Positions 7,874-17,582 of a DNA stretch of 64,000 nt are shown here, piece after piece. Position numbers and translations under genes: made by a program. Within the stretch, counting starts at the first letter, position 1; the number at the start of each line of letters is the position of its first letter. Below the pieces are notes generated by a model, which saw only the letters and a list, made by a program, of their open reading frames with translations, searched no databases and was not told where the DNA came from. This DNA comes from Thermoleptolyngbya sichuanensis A183 (GTDB taxonomy: Bacteria > Cyanobacteriota > Cyanobacteriia > Elainellales > Elainellaceae): contig NZ_CP053661.1 in NCBI RefSeq assembly GCF_013177315.1, positions 3,720,001 through 3,784,000 on the forward strand, given 5' to 3'.

Positions 7874-8913
7874 TTGGAAGCTTGTACAGCAGAGATCGCC
7901 GAGATTTTGTATCGCAATAGCAACCGAGAGGGGCTCGATAGTCTAGAAGGCATCGAGCAGACTGTACGACGGCAAATGCTAGAGGAGGTGAGCCCTCGAG
8001 TTGCCCTTTTTTTGTCAACCAGAAAGCCTACCCCGCCCGAGGCCGGGTTCGCCGATTGAAGAGTTTGGTAGGGGTCCTTGAGATTCGTCAAAGTCAGGCA
8101 GAACGGTTAGGCGTAAAGGCTTACAGCCGTCTCAGTGGTGGCCTAGAGAAAGCCAACCTACGCTTAAGTGCCAACGAATCGTTTCAAGATGCAGAGGATG
8201 ACATCGTAGCCCTGACCGGGATGCGGGTCGGGCACTCGACCCAACAACGTCTGGTGGGGCGTCAGTCGTTCGAGTCTGCCGAGGCTAAACAAGGCGTCAG
8301 TGAGGTCAGCATTGATGGCGGCAAAGTCCGTCTGCGTGACCTGCTAGAGTCCGATAGCCCGTGGCGAGACTACAAAGCGGTGCGGGTGGAGGGGATTGAT
8401 TACAACGCCTTCTTCCAAGACAATGACAGCTTGATTGATTATCTCAGCGCTCAACGCTTGCTCTCCCCACTGGTCTGTCTGGGCGATGGTCACGCTGGGG
8501 TGTGGAATCTGTTTGCTCAACTCACCACCGTTGAGACCCGTTGGGAAATCCTCGATTGGTACCATCTCAAAGAAAACCTCTACAAAGTCGGTGGGTCGCT
8601 CAAGCGCTTAGCAGCGGCGGAAATGCTGTTATGGCAAGGTCAAGTGGAAGCCGCCAGGGCCCTCTTTGCCGACTGTCGGCGCAAGCAAGCCCGCAATTTT
8701 GAAGCCTATCTGAGCACCCATCGCTCTCGCATCGTGAATTATGGGTTCTACCAGGCTGAGCAACTCTGTTCTATTGGATCAGGAGCCGTAGAATCGGCTG
8801 TCAAACAGATTGGGCGACGCCTCCAAATTTCGGGTGCTCGCTGGAATACGGCCTCCGTTAATGCCATGTTGAGTCTGCGCTGTGCCTACCTCAATGGACA
8901 GCTCGCCAGTTGA
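7874..8913 (+). CDS. ISKra4-family transposase, two frames joined by -1 shift
   Basis: The N-terminal frame (LEACTAEIAEILYRNSNREG...) ends at 8059. The C-terminal frame is open from the T7 tract at 8007-8013 and runs to 8913 with all three DDE-type motifs (SIDGGK, LGDGHAG, GAVESAVKQ). A -1 slip at T TTT TTG (8008-8014) would fuse them into about 350 residues. The equivalent of copy A's start codon, ATG ACA CCT, is AGG ACA CCT here, so initiation would need the TTG at 7874 or another weak codon. Copy B may therefore be poorly expressed. Confidence 0.75.
8008..8014 (+). other. Candidate -1 ribosomal frameshift site (T TTT TTG)
   Basis: The heptamer fits X XXY YYZ and lies exactly where the N-terminal frame must pass into the transposase frame. 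The same T7 is present in copy A (coding on the minus strand), so it is not a private mutation of one copy. Programmed frameshifting is established in several IS families; here it is inferred. Confidence 0.5.
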
Positions 8914-8940
8914 CTGTTTCATCGAAAGTGGGATGCTCCT

Positions 8941-10677
8941 GGCCATGGCTGGGTTGACGTTAATATATCGCCCATCGGTTGTGGACTGAAAAATGCCCTC
9001 GACGGCGTTTTCATAAATGCTGCGATATTTTTCTTCGGCAATGCGAAGCGATTCTTCTACTCGTTTACGAGCAGTGATATCGCGCACCATAATCAGCACT
9101 TCATCTTGTCCTAAGACGGCGATACGGACTTCTTCATCCTGCCGTTTGCCATTGACCTCGATTTGCTGTTCGTAGACCTGAAGGCGACCGGTCGTAAGGG
9201 CCTGCTGAATATACTTGAGGCGAGTTTCGGCGATCGCCCTCGGCAGCGAATCCGTCACGTTGGAACCCGGCACAAACTGCTCATTGCCGTAGACTTGCAG
9301 CAGGCGATCGCCCCCCACGATGTCGATGTAGGTTCCATCCCCACTGACTCGCATCAGCAAGTCGGGAATCGCCGTGACGATGGCGCGGTTGGTGGCTTCG
9401 CTCTGGCGCAGCGCCTCGAAGGAATCCTTGAGCTGGTGGCTCATGCGGGTAAACGTGTTAGCCAGGGTTTGAATTTCGGTAATCGAGCCGATGGGTTCAA
9501 CGGGCTGTCCCCAGTTGCCCTCGGCAATACCCGCTGTGGCCTGGGTGACGCGCAGGATCGGGCCGGTGATCCAGCGAGCCGTGAGGATGCTGCCCAGGAT
9601 CGATGCCCCCAATGCCCCCAGACAGAGCAGCGCGGTGTTGCGTGTGTTGGCATCGATCTGCGCCATAAAGTCTGACTCTGGCACGACAACAACAATCAGC
9701 CAGTCTAGCCCATAGCCATCGCGAAACGGCACCACTTCAAGAAACTGACGCTGCCCATCGAGCGAAAAATCTAGCCGCTGGGGCTGGGCGATCGCGCTGG
9801 CATCAAACCCGCCAAACCGCCGTGTCAGGTAAGTTGCCGTTTCGCGCACCAGCCGATCCTTACTTGCAGTTGCGGGCAATAGCTTGGCATCCTGCCCTTC
9901 GCCCTGCATAAGCGGCTCGTCGATGGAGTTGGAAATCAGGTTGCCGCTGCGATCCATGATGAAAGCCTGCCCCGTTTTGCCGATCTGGAGATTCCGCAAA
10001 AACATGCGAAACTCTTCTGGCAGCACCACATCCGTCGCGCAAACGCCGATCAGCTTGCGCCCCGCTTTGTCATATACAGGCTGGCTGGCGGTGACGTTGG
10101 GTAATCCGGTCGTAAATGCAATGTAGATATCTGTCCAGGTGGGCCGCTCTGCTAGCACTGCGGCCTTGTACCACGGGCGCTGGCGCGAGTCGAAGGGCCG
10201 ATCGAGCTGGCGCAGGCGGTAGGTGCGCTCGCCTCGCACGTCCAGGCTGTAATATTCCCGCAAAAAGTTATTGGAGGCATTGCCGTAGGACAGTTGCAGA
10301 GAGCCATCCTGGGGCGATCGCAGCACGCCAAAAAATTCCCCCGTCTGGGCGCTACCGCAATAGACAAACGCCACCGTCGGCGCAATCTTCATCTGCTGGT
10401 AAAACTGGCTCTCGCCCCGCGACGCATTTTCGACATCCAGATCGCCCAGGGAAAAGGCGCTGGCGTTCAGCCGATTGATTTCGTGGGGTACTGCAAAATA
10501 GCCCTGTAGCTCTCGCTCGATGCGGGCGGTCAGTTCTTGCCGGAGCTGGTTTGCCAGGTCATTCACCGCCTTTTGCCCGTTGCGAAACGAAAGGTAGCCC
10601 ACCAGCCCCACGACTCCAATAATTTGGGCAACCGAAGCCAAAATCAGCAGATTTCTGAGTGGCAAACTCTTGGGCAT
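8941..10677 (-). pseudogene. 5' fragment of a Cache-HAMP-PAS sensor gene split by IS copy B
   Basis: Starts at the ATG at 10677. The protein has an N-terminal transmembrane helix (LLILASVAQIIGVVGLVGYL), a periplasmic double-Cache-like domain to about residue 340, a second helix (ALLCLGALGASILGSIL), HAMP to about 415, a PAS domain ending in DITARKRVEE, and the first half of a second PAS domain ending at NPAMA where the IS enters. Joined to 7350-7769 it would give about 718 residues. Small-molecule sensing is the family role of Cache domains; no catalytic output is encoded. As it stands the frame runs into the IS and stops near 8779. Confidence 0.88.
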
Positions 10678-10975
10678 TGAACGGATGAGGGTAGGTCTGG
10701 AGGGGCTGAGGGATGGCGCTAGGGTACTGCCATGAAGGCAGGAGAGGGGGTTTTGGGTTTTGGATTTTGGGGCCGGGGGTGAGATATCTCCTGGTGGGGG
10801 GGTTCGCCTATCATAACCCTCGGAAAAGAGAATTAAAGCAGGTGTCGCTGGGCTGGCATGATGAAGCTGGAGGTTGACGGCAGGGCGACTGGTGAGCCTG
10901 CTTCAGGATTTGCTATGAGGTCTACTGTGAGGTCTGCTGTGGGAGCGAGTGGGCGATCGCCAAACGAATCATTTC

Positions 10976-11020
10976 CCTCTTCGTTCTTCCCTCTTCGTTC
11001 TTCCCTCTTCGTTCTTCGAA
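10976..11020. repeat. Tandem CT-rich repeat (CCCTCTTCGTTCTT)
   Basis: About three units of a 14-bp pyrimidine-rich sequence lie in the gap between the divergent PAS gene and the hydrolase. Related tracts occur at 20036-20110 and, on the other strand, at 38608-38765. Confidence 0.85.
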
Positions 11021-11098
11021 CCCTCCTTCAGCAAGGGTTCAATGTTGGGTGTTGAAATTTAGACTTTGAACCCAGACAAAAACAATGAAACGACAACC

Positions 11099-12010
11099 AT
11101 GAGACGACGGATGCAATCCAGCACGACCCCAAAATTGAGCATGAAAGACCGAATCACTGAACCAGAGGCGATCGCCCTGCTGGAACAAATGCGGCGAGAG
11201 CCGATCGTCACGTCGCTCTGTTCAGAGGCGATCGCCACCAACACCGTACAACTGGGCACTGGAGATCCGCCGATTTTGCTGCTGCACGGGTTCGACAGTT
11301 CCCTCCTAGAGTTTCGGCGGCTGATGCCGCTGCTGGCGGCCCATTTCAACACCTGGGCAATCGACCTGTGGGGATTTGGGTTTACCCAACGGCGACCCGA
11401 CCTAGACGTTCATACAACAGCACTCCGCACACACTTGCACTATGCCTGGAAAACCCTAATTGGGCAACCTGTAGTGCTAGTGGGGGTGTCGATGGGTGGT
11501 GCGGCGGCGATCGACTTTGCGCTGAGCTATCCCGATGCAGTGCGGCGACTGGTGCTGATCGACAGCGCGGGCTATCGCAGCGGCCCCGCCTTTGCCAAAC
11601 TGCTTCCGATGGCGATCGCCCGACAGGGAGCGCGGTTTTTGGCTCGTCCCACGGTGCGCCAAAACGTCATGCGGCGGGCATTTTACAAGTCTCAACTGGC
11701 CACCGACAGCGCCTACGCCTGCGGGGCATTGCACCTGGCAGAACCCCACTGGGAAACAGCCCTGGCCCAGTTCACTCGCAGCGGCGGCTACGGTTCATTT
11801 CGTTCCCAACTGTCCACGCTCCGCCCGCCCACGCTAATCCTCTGGGGCGACACAGACCGCATATTGGGAACCCGCGACGCGCTAGAACTGGCCCGCAGAA
11901 TTCCCCACAGCCAGTTGGTCTGGATTCCTCAATGCGGACACCTGCCCCATCTTGAACAACCCCAGGCGATCGCCGCTGCGATCTACCAGTTTTGTCAGCC
12001 CCGCGCCTGA
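11099..12010 (+). CDS. Alpha/beta hydrolase
   Basis: The fold signature is clear: oxyanion region LLLHGFDSS, nucleophile elbow GVSMGG, acid in LILWGDTDRI and catalytic His in CGHLPHLEQP. A typical cap domain lies between the Ser and Asp motifs. ATGs at 11099, 11111 and 11141 are all possible starts; I chose 11099 because it is the first ATG in frame, although no strong Shine-Dalgarno is seen. About 304 residues, no signal peptide. The substrate cannot be inferred. It is followed by glnB after 164 bp containing an NtcA-type promoter, so it is probably a separate unit. Confidence 0.85.
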   Translation: MRRRMQSSTTPKLSMKDRITEPEAIALLEQMRREPIVTSLCSEAIATNTVQLGTGDPPILLLHGFDSSLLEFRRLMPLLAAHFNTWAIDLWGFGFTQRRPDLDVHTTALRTHLHYAWKTLIGQPVVLVGVSMGGAAAIDFALSYPDAVRRLVLIDSAGYRSGPAFAKLLPMAIARQGARFLARPTVRQNVMRRAFYKSQLATDSAYACGALHLAEPHWETALAQFTRSGGYGSFRSQLSTLRPPTLILWGDTDRILGTRDALELARRIPHSQLVWIPQCGHLPHLEQPQAIAAAIYQFCQPRA

Positions 12011-12081
12011 CAACAGCCCTCCGTCTCAGGAAACTCGCATCACTTCTCACCCCAAAGCCTTAAACTAATCATGAAAACGAC

Positions 12082-12123
12082 GTATCACCAGCTACAAAAT
12101 GCTCCCCTAAGCGGTGATAGAAC
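12082..12123 (+). promoter_or_regulatory. NtcA-type promoter upstream of glnB
   Basis: GTA-TCACCAGC-TAC at 12082-12095 is a perfect GTAN8TAC box. Exactly 22 bp later TAGAAC (12118-12123) approximates the TAN3T -10 element, with one mismatch. This is the geometry of NtcA-activated promoters, and glnB is an established NtcA target in cyanobacteria, so nitrogen control is likely. Confidence 0.8.
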
Positions 12124-12174
12124 GAATCTGCTGGTGTGCGGACTGAATTTAAACTTTCAGGAGTGATCGATTAA

Positions 12175-12513
<339 letters not shown>

Positions 12514-12552
12514 TCTCGCTGCCTGTTCTGCTGTCCATTTTGCATTTCCTGT

Positions 12553-13134
12553 CTATCTTTCGTCAGCAAGGCGCTCTAGCTCTGGCAGCAGCGCCGCAAA
12601 GGCAAGCCCCCGGTGACTGATGCGATGCTTTAGGTCTGGGGGCATTTCTGCATAGGTCATGCTGTATTCCGGCACGTAGAAGATCGGGTCATAGCCGAAG
12701 CCGCCTGCGCCTGCGGGGGAGGTGGCAATTTCGCCAGGACAGATGCCCTCGGTCTGAAACGCAATGGAACCATTGGGCCGGGCGATCGCCACTGCACAGA
12801 CAAACTGGGCCCGCCGATCGGTCTGCCCCTCCATTTCCCGCAGCAACCGCGCAATCCGCTCAGCATCGCTCTTGCCGTATCGCGCTGAATATAGCCCCGG
12901 CGCACCGCCCAGCGCGTTGACCTGGAGTCCGCTGTCATCGGCGATCGCCCACTCTCCCGTTGCCGCCGCCACCTGCGAGGCCTTCAGCGCCGCATTCTCC
13001 AGAAACGTGCTGCCAGTTTCTTCGATCTCCAGCGACGCAGGCTTCAGCTTCAGTTCCCACGGCGTTTCTGCCAGATAGGCCGACATTTCCTGCACCTTGC
13101 CCGGATTGCCCGTCGCCACAATTAAGCAATGCAT
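12553..13134 (-). CDS. rdgB: dITP/XTP pyrophosphatase (RdgB/HAM1)
   Basis: Hydrolyses non-canonical purine triphosphates (ITP, dITP, XTP) to monophosphates, protecting DNA and RNA. Family motifs are present: N-terminal LIVATGNPGK, DDSGLQV, GAPGLYSARY, GFGYDPIF and C-terminal ISHRGLA. GGGAGG lies upstream of two candidate ATGs, at 13140 (MAMHC) and 13134 (MHC). I prefer 13134 for its 9-bp spacing. An upstream in-frame extension to 13485 is low complexity and lacks family similarity. Length about 193 residues is typical. Confidence 0.95.
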   Translation of the reverse strand: MHCLIVATGNPGKVQEMSAYLAETPWELKLKPASLEIEETGSTFLENAALKASQVAAATGEWAIADDSGLQVNALGGAPGLYSARYGKSDAERIARLLREMEGQTDRRAQFVCAVAIARPNGSIAFQTEGICPGEIATSPAGAGGFGYDPIFYVPEYSMTYAEMPPDLKHRISHRGLAFAALLPELERLADER

Positions 13135-13345
13135 GGCCATCAACCTCCCGCCATCTGGATTTTTCAGCGACTTGCTCGCATTTACTTTGTTAAGTCTAGG
13201 CAAATCTGGTATGGTATGCGGTGGATTCACTAAGACTGAACTGCAACCATTGCGGGTCGCAGCTTTTGGCCGGTTGCCCTTGCTGTGAGAACTCGTTCTG
13301 GGTGTTTTGTTTAATTTGCACTTTCTATTTAATAAGCGTTGGGTT

Positions 13346-13648
13346 ATGCGGGCAGGTCGCGTTTTTTCTCTCTGCTTGATTAGCTTTTTGATTGGGGGCG
13401 TTCTCGGCGGTATCTTAGGGGCGCTGGGGGGCGGCGTGACGGGCGGCTTTGTGGGCGTGGCTTCTGGCGCTTGCACGGCAGCCAAAGTCGCAATGGATCA
13501 GGGTCTAATTACAGAAGACCAGGCCAACCAAATCATCGGCACCACCGCAGACAGCTTTTTGGCACAAGGCCGGCTGGATCGGCGCGTGACGGAAGCCATG
13601 AAGGGCGGTGTGCAGGGCTGTTTGCAGCAGTCCAACCAGGGACAATAA
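13346..13648 (+). CDS. Small glycine-rich membrane protein, unknown function
   Basis: About 100 residues from the ATG at 13346. The first half is one hydrophobic segment with glycine spacing (FLIGGVLGGILGALGGGVTGGFVG), like a glycine zipper that packs in membranes. The second half is polar and contains GLITEDQANQIIGTTADSFLAQGRL, an amphipathic region. I do not recognise the family. A TTG-initiated form from 13307 is possible. The next gene begins 93 bp downstream. Confidence 0.6.
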   Translation: MRAGRVFSLCLISFLIGGVLGGILGALGGGVTGGFVGVASGACTAAKVAMDQGLITEDQANQIIGTTADSFLAQGRLDRRVTEAMKGGVQGCLQQSNQGQ

Positions 13649-13741
13649 AAACTTGAAAAAATTAAAGTTTCAAAAAGATTCAGACCAAAGATTCAGACCA
13701 TAAGACTCTTCAGCAACTCTTTAGCAAATTACTTCAGAACT

Positions 13742-14122
13742 ATGGAAGGCTGGATTATCGGACTGCTCATTTTTGCCTTGGTGACGGCAGTGAGCCTGGT
13801 GATTATTTCTAACTTGCCCCTTGGCATTGATATCGACGGTTTCCCCAAGGCGTTTCTCTCTGGGCTGGTGATTGGCGCACTCAATTCGCTGGTGTTGCCG
13901 CTGCTGAGTTCGCTGAGGCTGCTGAATCTGCTGACGCTGGGGCTGTTCGGTTTGGTTGCAACCGCGATTGTGTTTGGGCTGGCGGCCTTTTTGGTGCCAG
14001 GGTTTCGGCTGCGCTGGGGTTTTCTCAGTGCGCTGCTAGGGGCGATCGCCCTCAGTTTTATCAACAGCTTCCTATTCTGGCTGCTAGGCAGACTCGGCAT
14101 CTATACCCAGCTAGCAGGCTAG
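13742..14122 (+). CDS. Four-helix membrane protein, phage holin superfamily IV-like
   Basis: 126 residues with four predicted hydrophobic helices ([76 protein letters not shown]). The pattern, including the N-S-L-V-L-P motif and the GF.L.W.. turn, fits the YvlD / mycobacterial-phage-holin-IV family of bacterial membrane proteins of unknown role. It is not evidence of a prophage: no phage genes are nearby. It overlaps the end of miaB by 4 bp, tail to tail. Confidence 0.75.
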   Translation: MEGWIIGLLIFALVTAVSLVIISNLPLGIDIDGFPKAFLSGLVIGALNSLVLPLLSSLRLLNLLTLGLFGLVATAIVFGLAAFLVPGFRLRWGFLSALLGAIALSFINSFLFWLLGRLGIYTQLAG

Positions 14123-15474
14123 CATTCAGCGGCGACGAGGGCGCGACCTGTCAGGCTAAAGGCGCGAACTTCGGTGATTTTGACAGGAACGACCCGTCCG
14201 CGTAGCTCCTCTAGGTTGCCCTCAAAGTAGGTAAGGCGGTTGCCGCGAGTGCGCCCCATGACCTGAGTTGGGTCTTTGGGGTTTTGGTCTTCTACCAGCA
14301 CCTCTTCGACGCGGCCCAAATACCGCTGCGATCGCTCGGCTGCTTTAGCGGCAACGAGATGATTCAACCGCTGGAGGCGATCGCTCTTGACCTCCTCCGA
14401 AAGCTGATTGTCCCAGTTGGCAGCGGGCGTGCCCGGACGCGGTGAGTAGGCGGCCGTGTTGAGTTGGTCAAACCCAATGTCGCTCACCAGCTTCAGCGTA
14501 TTTTCAAACTGCGCCTCCGTCTCACCCGGAAAGCCCACAATTGCGTCAGCGCTAATCGACGCATCGGGCATATAGCGACGAATGGTGTCGATGATGCGGC
14601 GATACTTTTCGTGGGTATAGCCGCGAGACATGGCCTTTAGCACGTCGTTGTCTCCCGACTGAAAGGGAATGTGGAAATGCTCGCAGACCTTGGGCAACTC
14701 GGCGCAGGCGCGAATCAGCCGCTCCGTGAAATAGCGGGGATGGCTGGTGGCAAACCGGATGCGCTCAATTCCTGGCACATCGTGAATGAAATAGAGCAAG
14801 TCGGTGAGCGTGTGCAAGTGGCGGCCGTCCGGCGTGGCTCCGGGCAGGTCACGCCCATAAGCGTCGATATTTTGCCCCAGCAGCGTTATTTCTTTATAGC
14901 CCTGCTGCCCCAAGACTTCGATCTCAGCACGAATCGCCTCTGGCGTGCGCGACTGCTCCACCCCCCGCACATTGGGAACCACGCAATAGGTGCAGCGCTC
15001 GTTGCAGCCATAAATCACGTTGACCCAGGCGGTCACGGTGCTGTCGCGGCGCGGCTGGGTAATGTCTTCCATAATATGAACGGGTTCCGTCGCCACGACC
15101 TGACTGCCCTGAAACACTTGCTCCAGCAAGTCTTGCAGACGATTGGCGTGCTGCGGCCCCATCACCAAGTCCAACTCTGGTACGCGCCGCAGCAGGGCTT
15201 CTCCTTCTTGCTGAGCCACACAGCCCGCCACAATTAGCGTCAGGTCAGGCTGCTCGTGCTTGCGCTTGGCCTGCCGCCCCAGATAGGAATAGACCTTCTG
15301 CTCGGCATTGTCACGAATGGTGCAGGTATTGTAAAGAATCAGATCGGCAGCTTCGGGATCGTCTGACCAAATAAACCCCATGTCTTGCAGGATGCCAGCC
15401 ATCCGCTCGGAATCTGCCTTATTCATCTGGCAGCCGAAGGTGGTGATGTGAAAACGGCGAGGGGAGGCGGTCAT
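14119..15474 (-). CDS. miaB: tRNA-2-methylthio-N6-dimethylallyladenosine synthase
   Basis: 451 residues. Radical-SAM methylthiotransferase that adds the 2-methylthio group to i6A37 of tRNAs reading U-starting codons. The N-terminal UPF0004 domain holds the three cysteines ([31 protein letters not shown]). The radical-SAM motif is [13 protein letters not shown], and the C-terminal TRAM domain begins near [12 protein letters not shown]. All iron-sulfur ligands are present. The start ATG follows a 1-kb noncoding region, so it has its own promoter. Confidence 0.97.
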   Translation of the reverse strand: MTASPRRFHITTFGCQMNKADSERMAGILQDMGFIWSDDPEAADLILYNTCTIRDNAEQKVYSYLGRQAKRKHEQPDLTLIVAGCVAQQEGEALLRRVPELDLVMGPQHANRLQDLLEQVFQGSQVVATEPVHIMEDITQPRRDSTVTAWVNVIYGCNERCTYCVVPNVRGVEQSRTPEAIRAEIEVLGQQGYKEITLLGQNIDAYGRDLPGATPDGRHLHTLTDLLYFIHDVPGIERIRFATSHPRYFTERLIRACAELPKVCEHFHIPFQSGDNDVLKAMSRGYTHEKYRRIIDTIRRYMPDASISADAIVGFPGETEAQFENTLKLVSDIGFDQLNTAAYSPRPGTPAANWDNQLSEEVKSDRLQRLNHLVAAKAAERSQRYLGRVEEVLVEDQNPKDPTQVMGRTRGNRLTYFEGNLEELRGRVVPVKITEVRAFSLTGRALVAAEC

Positions 15475-15528
15475 AGGTGAAGATAAACTTGCGGGTGGGT
15501 CAGGATTGATAAGGCATTAATCATTATA

Positions 15529-15630
15529 GGTGGGGACTGGATGGGTGGGGACTGGATGGGTGGGGCCGTATTGGTTTCGAGGCACTGGCTTCGAGGCACT
15601 GGCTTCGAGGCACTGGCTTCGAGGCACTGG
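15529..15630. repeat. Two adjacent tandem repeats (G-rich and 14-mer)
   Basis: At 15529-15565 the unit GGTGGGGACTGGAT occurs twice plus part. At 15576-15630 the unit TTCGAGGCACTGGC occurs four times, the last lacking one base. Both lie just upstream of miaB and contain no gene. Confidence 0.9.
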
Positions 15631-15700
15631 TACTAACCTTGCAGAGCCATATTGCTTAGTACGACACAGCGCACTCCCCTACGCCATTCCAACTCCTTGT

Positions 15701-15790
15701 AGGACTTACGCAGTTGGACAATTTCTCGCGGGCTGCGCCCGCGAGAAATTGTCCAAAACCCAGAATGCTTATTGAAAGTGCGTAAGTCCT
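15701..15790. repeat. MITE-like hairpin element, copy 1
   Basis: 90 bp bounded by AGGACTTACGCA and TGCGTAAGTCCT. Inside is a 20-bp-arm hairpin TTGGACAATTTCTCGCGGGC with a 3-base loop. Related copies are at 57327-57436 and 59037-59126. In one frame it reads through as a peptide containing FLAGCAREK, which explains apparent ORFs here. Confidence 0.88.
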
Positions 15791-16508
15791 GTCCTTGATT
15801 CAAAATTTACGGAATTTCCGCAAATTAATCGTCGTAACTTCACGTAGAAACCACACAGGTTTCGTGTCCTTGGTTACAATATCTTTATTCTTCGAGAGAT
15901 TTGGCAAGTTGTTTGACGCTCTTGCATAGGCTACGGGCGCGTAGGTTAGTGCGTAGGTTAGATAGTCAGGCTCACTCGGTGTTCCCTTCAAACTTTCCCT
16001 GTTGCCTCGGTTTCCAATTTTTAGGCTAACGATTTGGTTCTCGGTTAGAGGTTTGGTTCTTAGTTAAGAGCCTAATTTTCGTTTTATAACGAGCCAGTTT
16101 GCTAATTTTTCCCAAAGGCAGTACTCTACGTAGATACTGAATCGAGCTTTCGGTAAATTTACGTAACATCTACTGAGATTGCTGAAGTTGTTGCGATCGC
16201 GCTTGTAGCCAGCGCTCGTAATCAGCATTCCTCGTTCATCAGGTGCATCTATCGCAAGTCGTTGAGCATGAGTCGAGCATAGGCCCAGGTCGCTATGCGA
16301 CTGGCGTTCAGAGTTTGAAGAGGTTCAGGATTTAGAGTTAACGCGCTGAACGCCAATCGGCTCAACGTCAATCAGCGCAGCACCCATTGCGTAATCTTAC
16401 GATTTTCGACGCTGTAAGGTCAGAGACACCGATGCCTCTGGCATCAGTGTTTATAAGCTGTTTCTCCCGTAGAAAAAGCATTCTGGTAAATTTCAGTTAA
16501 GTCTAGCC
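15791..16508. other. Noncoding stretch upstream of the PEP-CTERM gene
   Basis: About 720 bp, A/T-rich in its first half, with no supported gene. The segment 16300-16380 contains repeated GCGCTGA/TCAACG-type words (GGCGTTCAG, GCTGAACGCC) that could form a weak stem. It probably contains the promoter of the next gene; no specific box is clear. Confidence 0.4.
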
Positions 16509-17582
16509 ATGTTTGCATCTCCCTCTTCCGCTGCATCGTCTGTAGTGGCGCATCGACCATTTGCAATCTGCCAGCAGCGCAGCTTAAGCCCGATTAAGTC
16601 GTTCATCTTCGCACTGGGCGGGTTGTGTCTGTCGATGGCGATCGCCCCGACGGCCAGTGCCGCCACATTCACTGAAGTCGGGGATGCGGGTCAAACCCTT
16701 GGCACGGCCCAGCTTGCCAACACTCGCGTTGCAGGAACTCAGCTCACTGCCATCTTGGGTACTTTGGGCGGCAACGCAGACCTGTTTGGCATTCAAATCA
16801 AGAACAGCGCTGGACAGTTTATGGCCAGCACAGGCAACCTTGGCAAAACCCTGTTTGAAGACACGCAGCTTTTCCTGTTCGACTCAGAAGGTAGAGCTTT
16901 ATTTGCCAACGACAACACGCCAGACGATGACCCCGGTCGCGCCAATCCGGGCACAAGGCGTTCTACACTCCGCCTACCTCGGAATACGATTCCCGACGGG
17001 CTTTATTTTCTAGCGATTTCTGGCTATAACTACGACCCGGTGGATTCTGCGGGCAATCTGCTGTTTTCCGATGCTAGAGCCGATCGCAACAAGCTGGTGA
17101 GTGCGCTTAACCCCGGCAGCAGGCTGGGCGGCTGGGTTGGCAGACCCGGCTATAGCGGCCCCATTTTGGATTATCAGATAGATTTGGTTGGCGCAGAATT
17201 TACCTCTCTGGTGTCGCCAGTTCCTCCACCGACTCCAACCCCGACCCCTACGCCCACGCCCACCCCGACTCCGACTCCAACCCCAACACCCACCCCGACT
17301 CCAACCCCGACACCCACTCCGACTCCAACCCCGACACCCACCCCGACTCCGACTCCAACCCCGACTCCGACTCCGACACCCACCCCGACTCCAACCCCAA
17401 CACCCACCCCGACTCCAACCCCAACACCCACGCCCACTCCGACTCCAACCCCAACACCCACGCCCACTCCGACTCCAACGCCCACTCCAACACCAGAACC
17501 CGTGCCCGAACCCTCAGCCGTTTTAGGGCTATTGGCGGTTTTGGGCGTGGGGTATCGCCTGCAAAAAGGGCGATCGCGCTAG
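16509..17582 (+). CDS. Secreted PEP-CTERM protein with a Thr-Pro tract
   Basis: 357 residues. The N-terminal signal peptide has a hydrophobic core [16 protein letters not shown] and a likely cut after TASAA. Residues about 60-235 form a beta-rich domain with [28 protein letters not shown] and [15 protein letters not shown], like pre-peptidase/DVUA0089-type bacterial domains. About 90 residues of alternating Thr-Pro follow (17226-17495). The C-terminus [26 protein letters not shown] is a PEP-CTERM sorting signal: PEP motif, hydrophobic helix, basic tail. The family is exported and processed by exosortase. The Thr-Pro stalk may be O-glycosylated and hold the domain away from the envelope. Confidence 0.9.
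   Translation: MFASPSSAASSVVAHRPFAICQQRSLSPIKSFIFALGGLCLSMAIAPTASAATFTEVGDAGQTLGTAQLANTRVAGTQLTAILGTLGGNADLFGIQIKNSAGQFMASTGNLGKTLFEDTQLFLFDSEGRALFANDNTPDDDPGRANPGTRRSTLRLPRNTIPDGLYFLAISGYNYDPVDSAGNLLFSDARADRNKLVSALNPGSRLGGWVGRPGYSGPILDYQIDLVGAEFTSLVSPVPPPTPTPTPTPTPTPTPTPTPTPTPTPTPTPTPTPTPTPTPTPTPTPTPTPTPTPTPTPTPTPTPTPTPTPTPTPTPTPTPTPTPTPTPTPEPVPEPSAVLGLLAVLGVGYRLQKGRSR
17226..17495 (+). repeat. Coding microsatellite for (Thr-Pro)n
   Basis: About 270 bp of imperfect CCGACTCCAACC / CCCACGCCC hexamer arrays, in frame throughout. Repeat-length variation by slippage in multiples of 6 bp would lengthen or shorten the stalk without breaking the frame. Confidence 0.9.

Larger units (their letters stand above)
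7779..8940 (+). mobile_element. ISKra4-like element, copy B
   Basis: 1162 bp with ends GGGAGCATCCCACTTTCG and CGAAAGTGGGATGCTCCT, flanked by the 9-bp duplication GGCCATGGC (7770-7778 and 8941-8949). It lies in opposite orientation to copy A, about 500 bp away, and has no nested insertions. It disrupts the PAS signalling gene. Confidence 0.92.

Noticed and set aside
4421-8940. Composite transposon formed by ISKra4-like copies A and B
   Set aside because: The two copies have different 9-bp target duplications and lie in opposite orientation with only the 3' end of a host gene between them, so they are independent insertions.
13140-13485. N-terminal extension of rdgB
   Set aside because: Upstream in-frame sequence is Pro/Lys/Arg low complexity, lacks homology to the enzyme, and a GGAGG site precedes the ATG at 13134-13140.
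13742-14122. Prophage remnant suggested by the holin-like protein
   Set aside because: The four-helix family is common on bacterial chromosomes and no other phage gene is near.
15530-15775. Apparent small protein containing FLAGCAREKLSKTQ, also seen near 59.0 kb
   Set aside because: The shared peptide comes entirely from the MITE-like hairpin element; the frames have no ribosome site and differ outside the repeat.
17174-17485. Long Gly-Val repeat frame on the minus strand
   Set aside because: It is the antisense reading of the Thr-Pro microsatellite and has no start context or folded domain.
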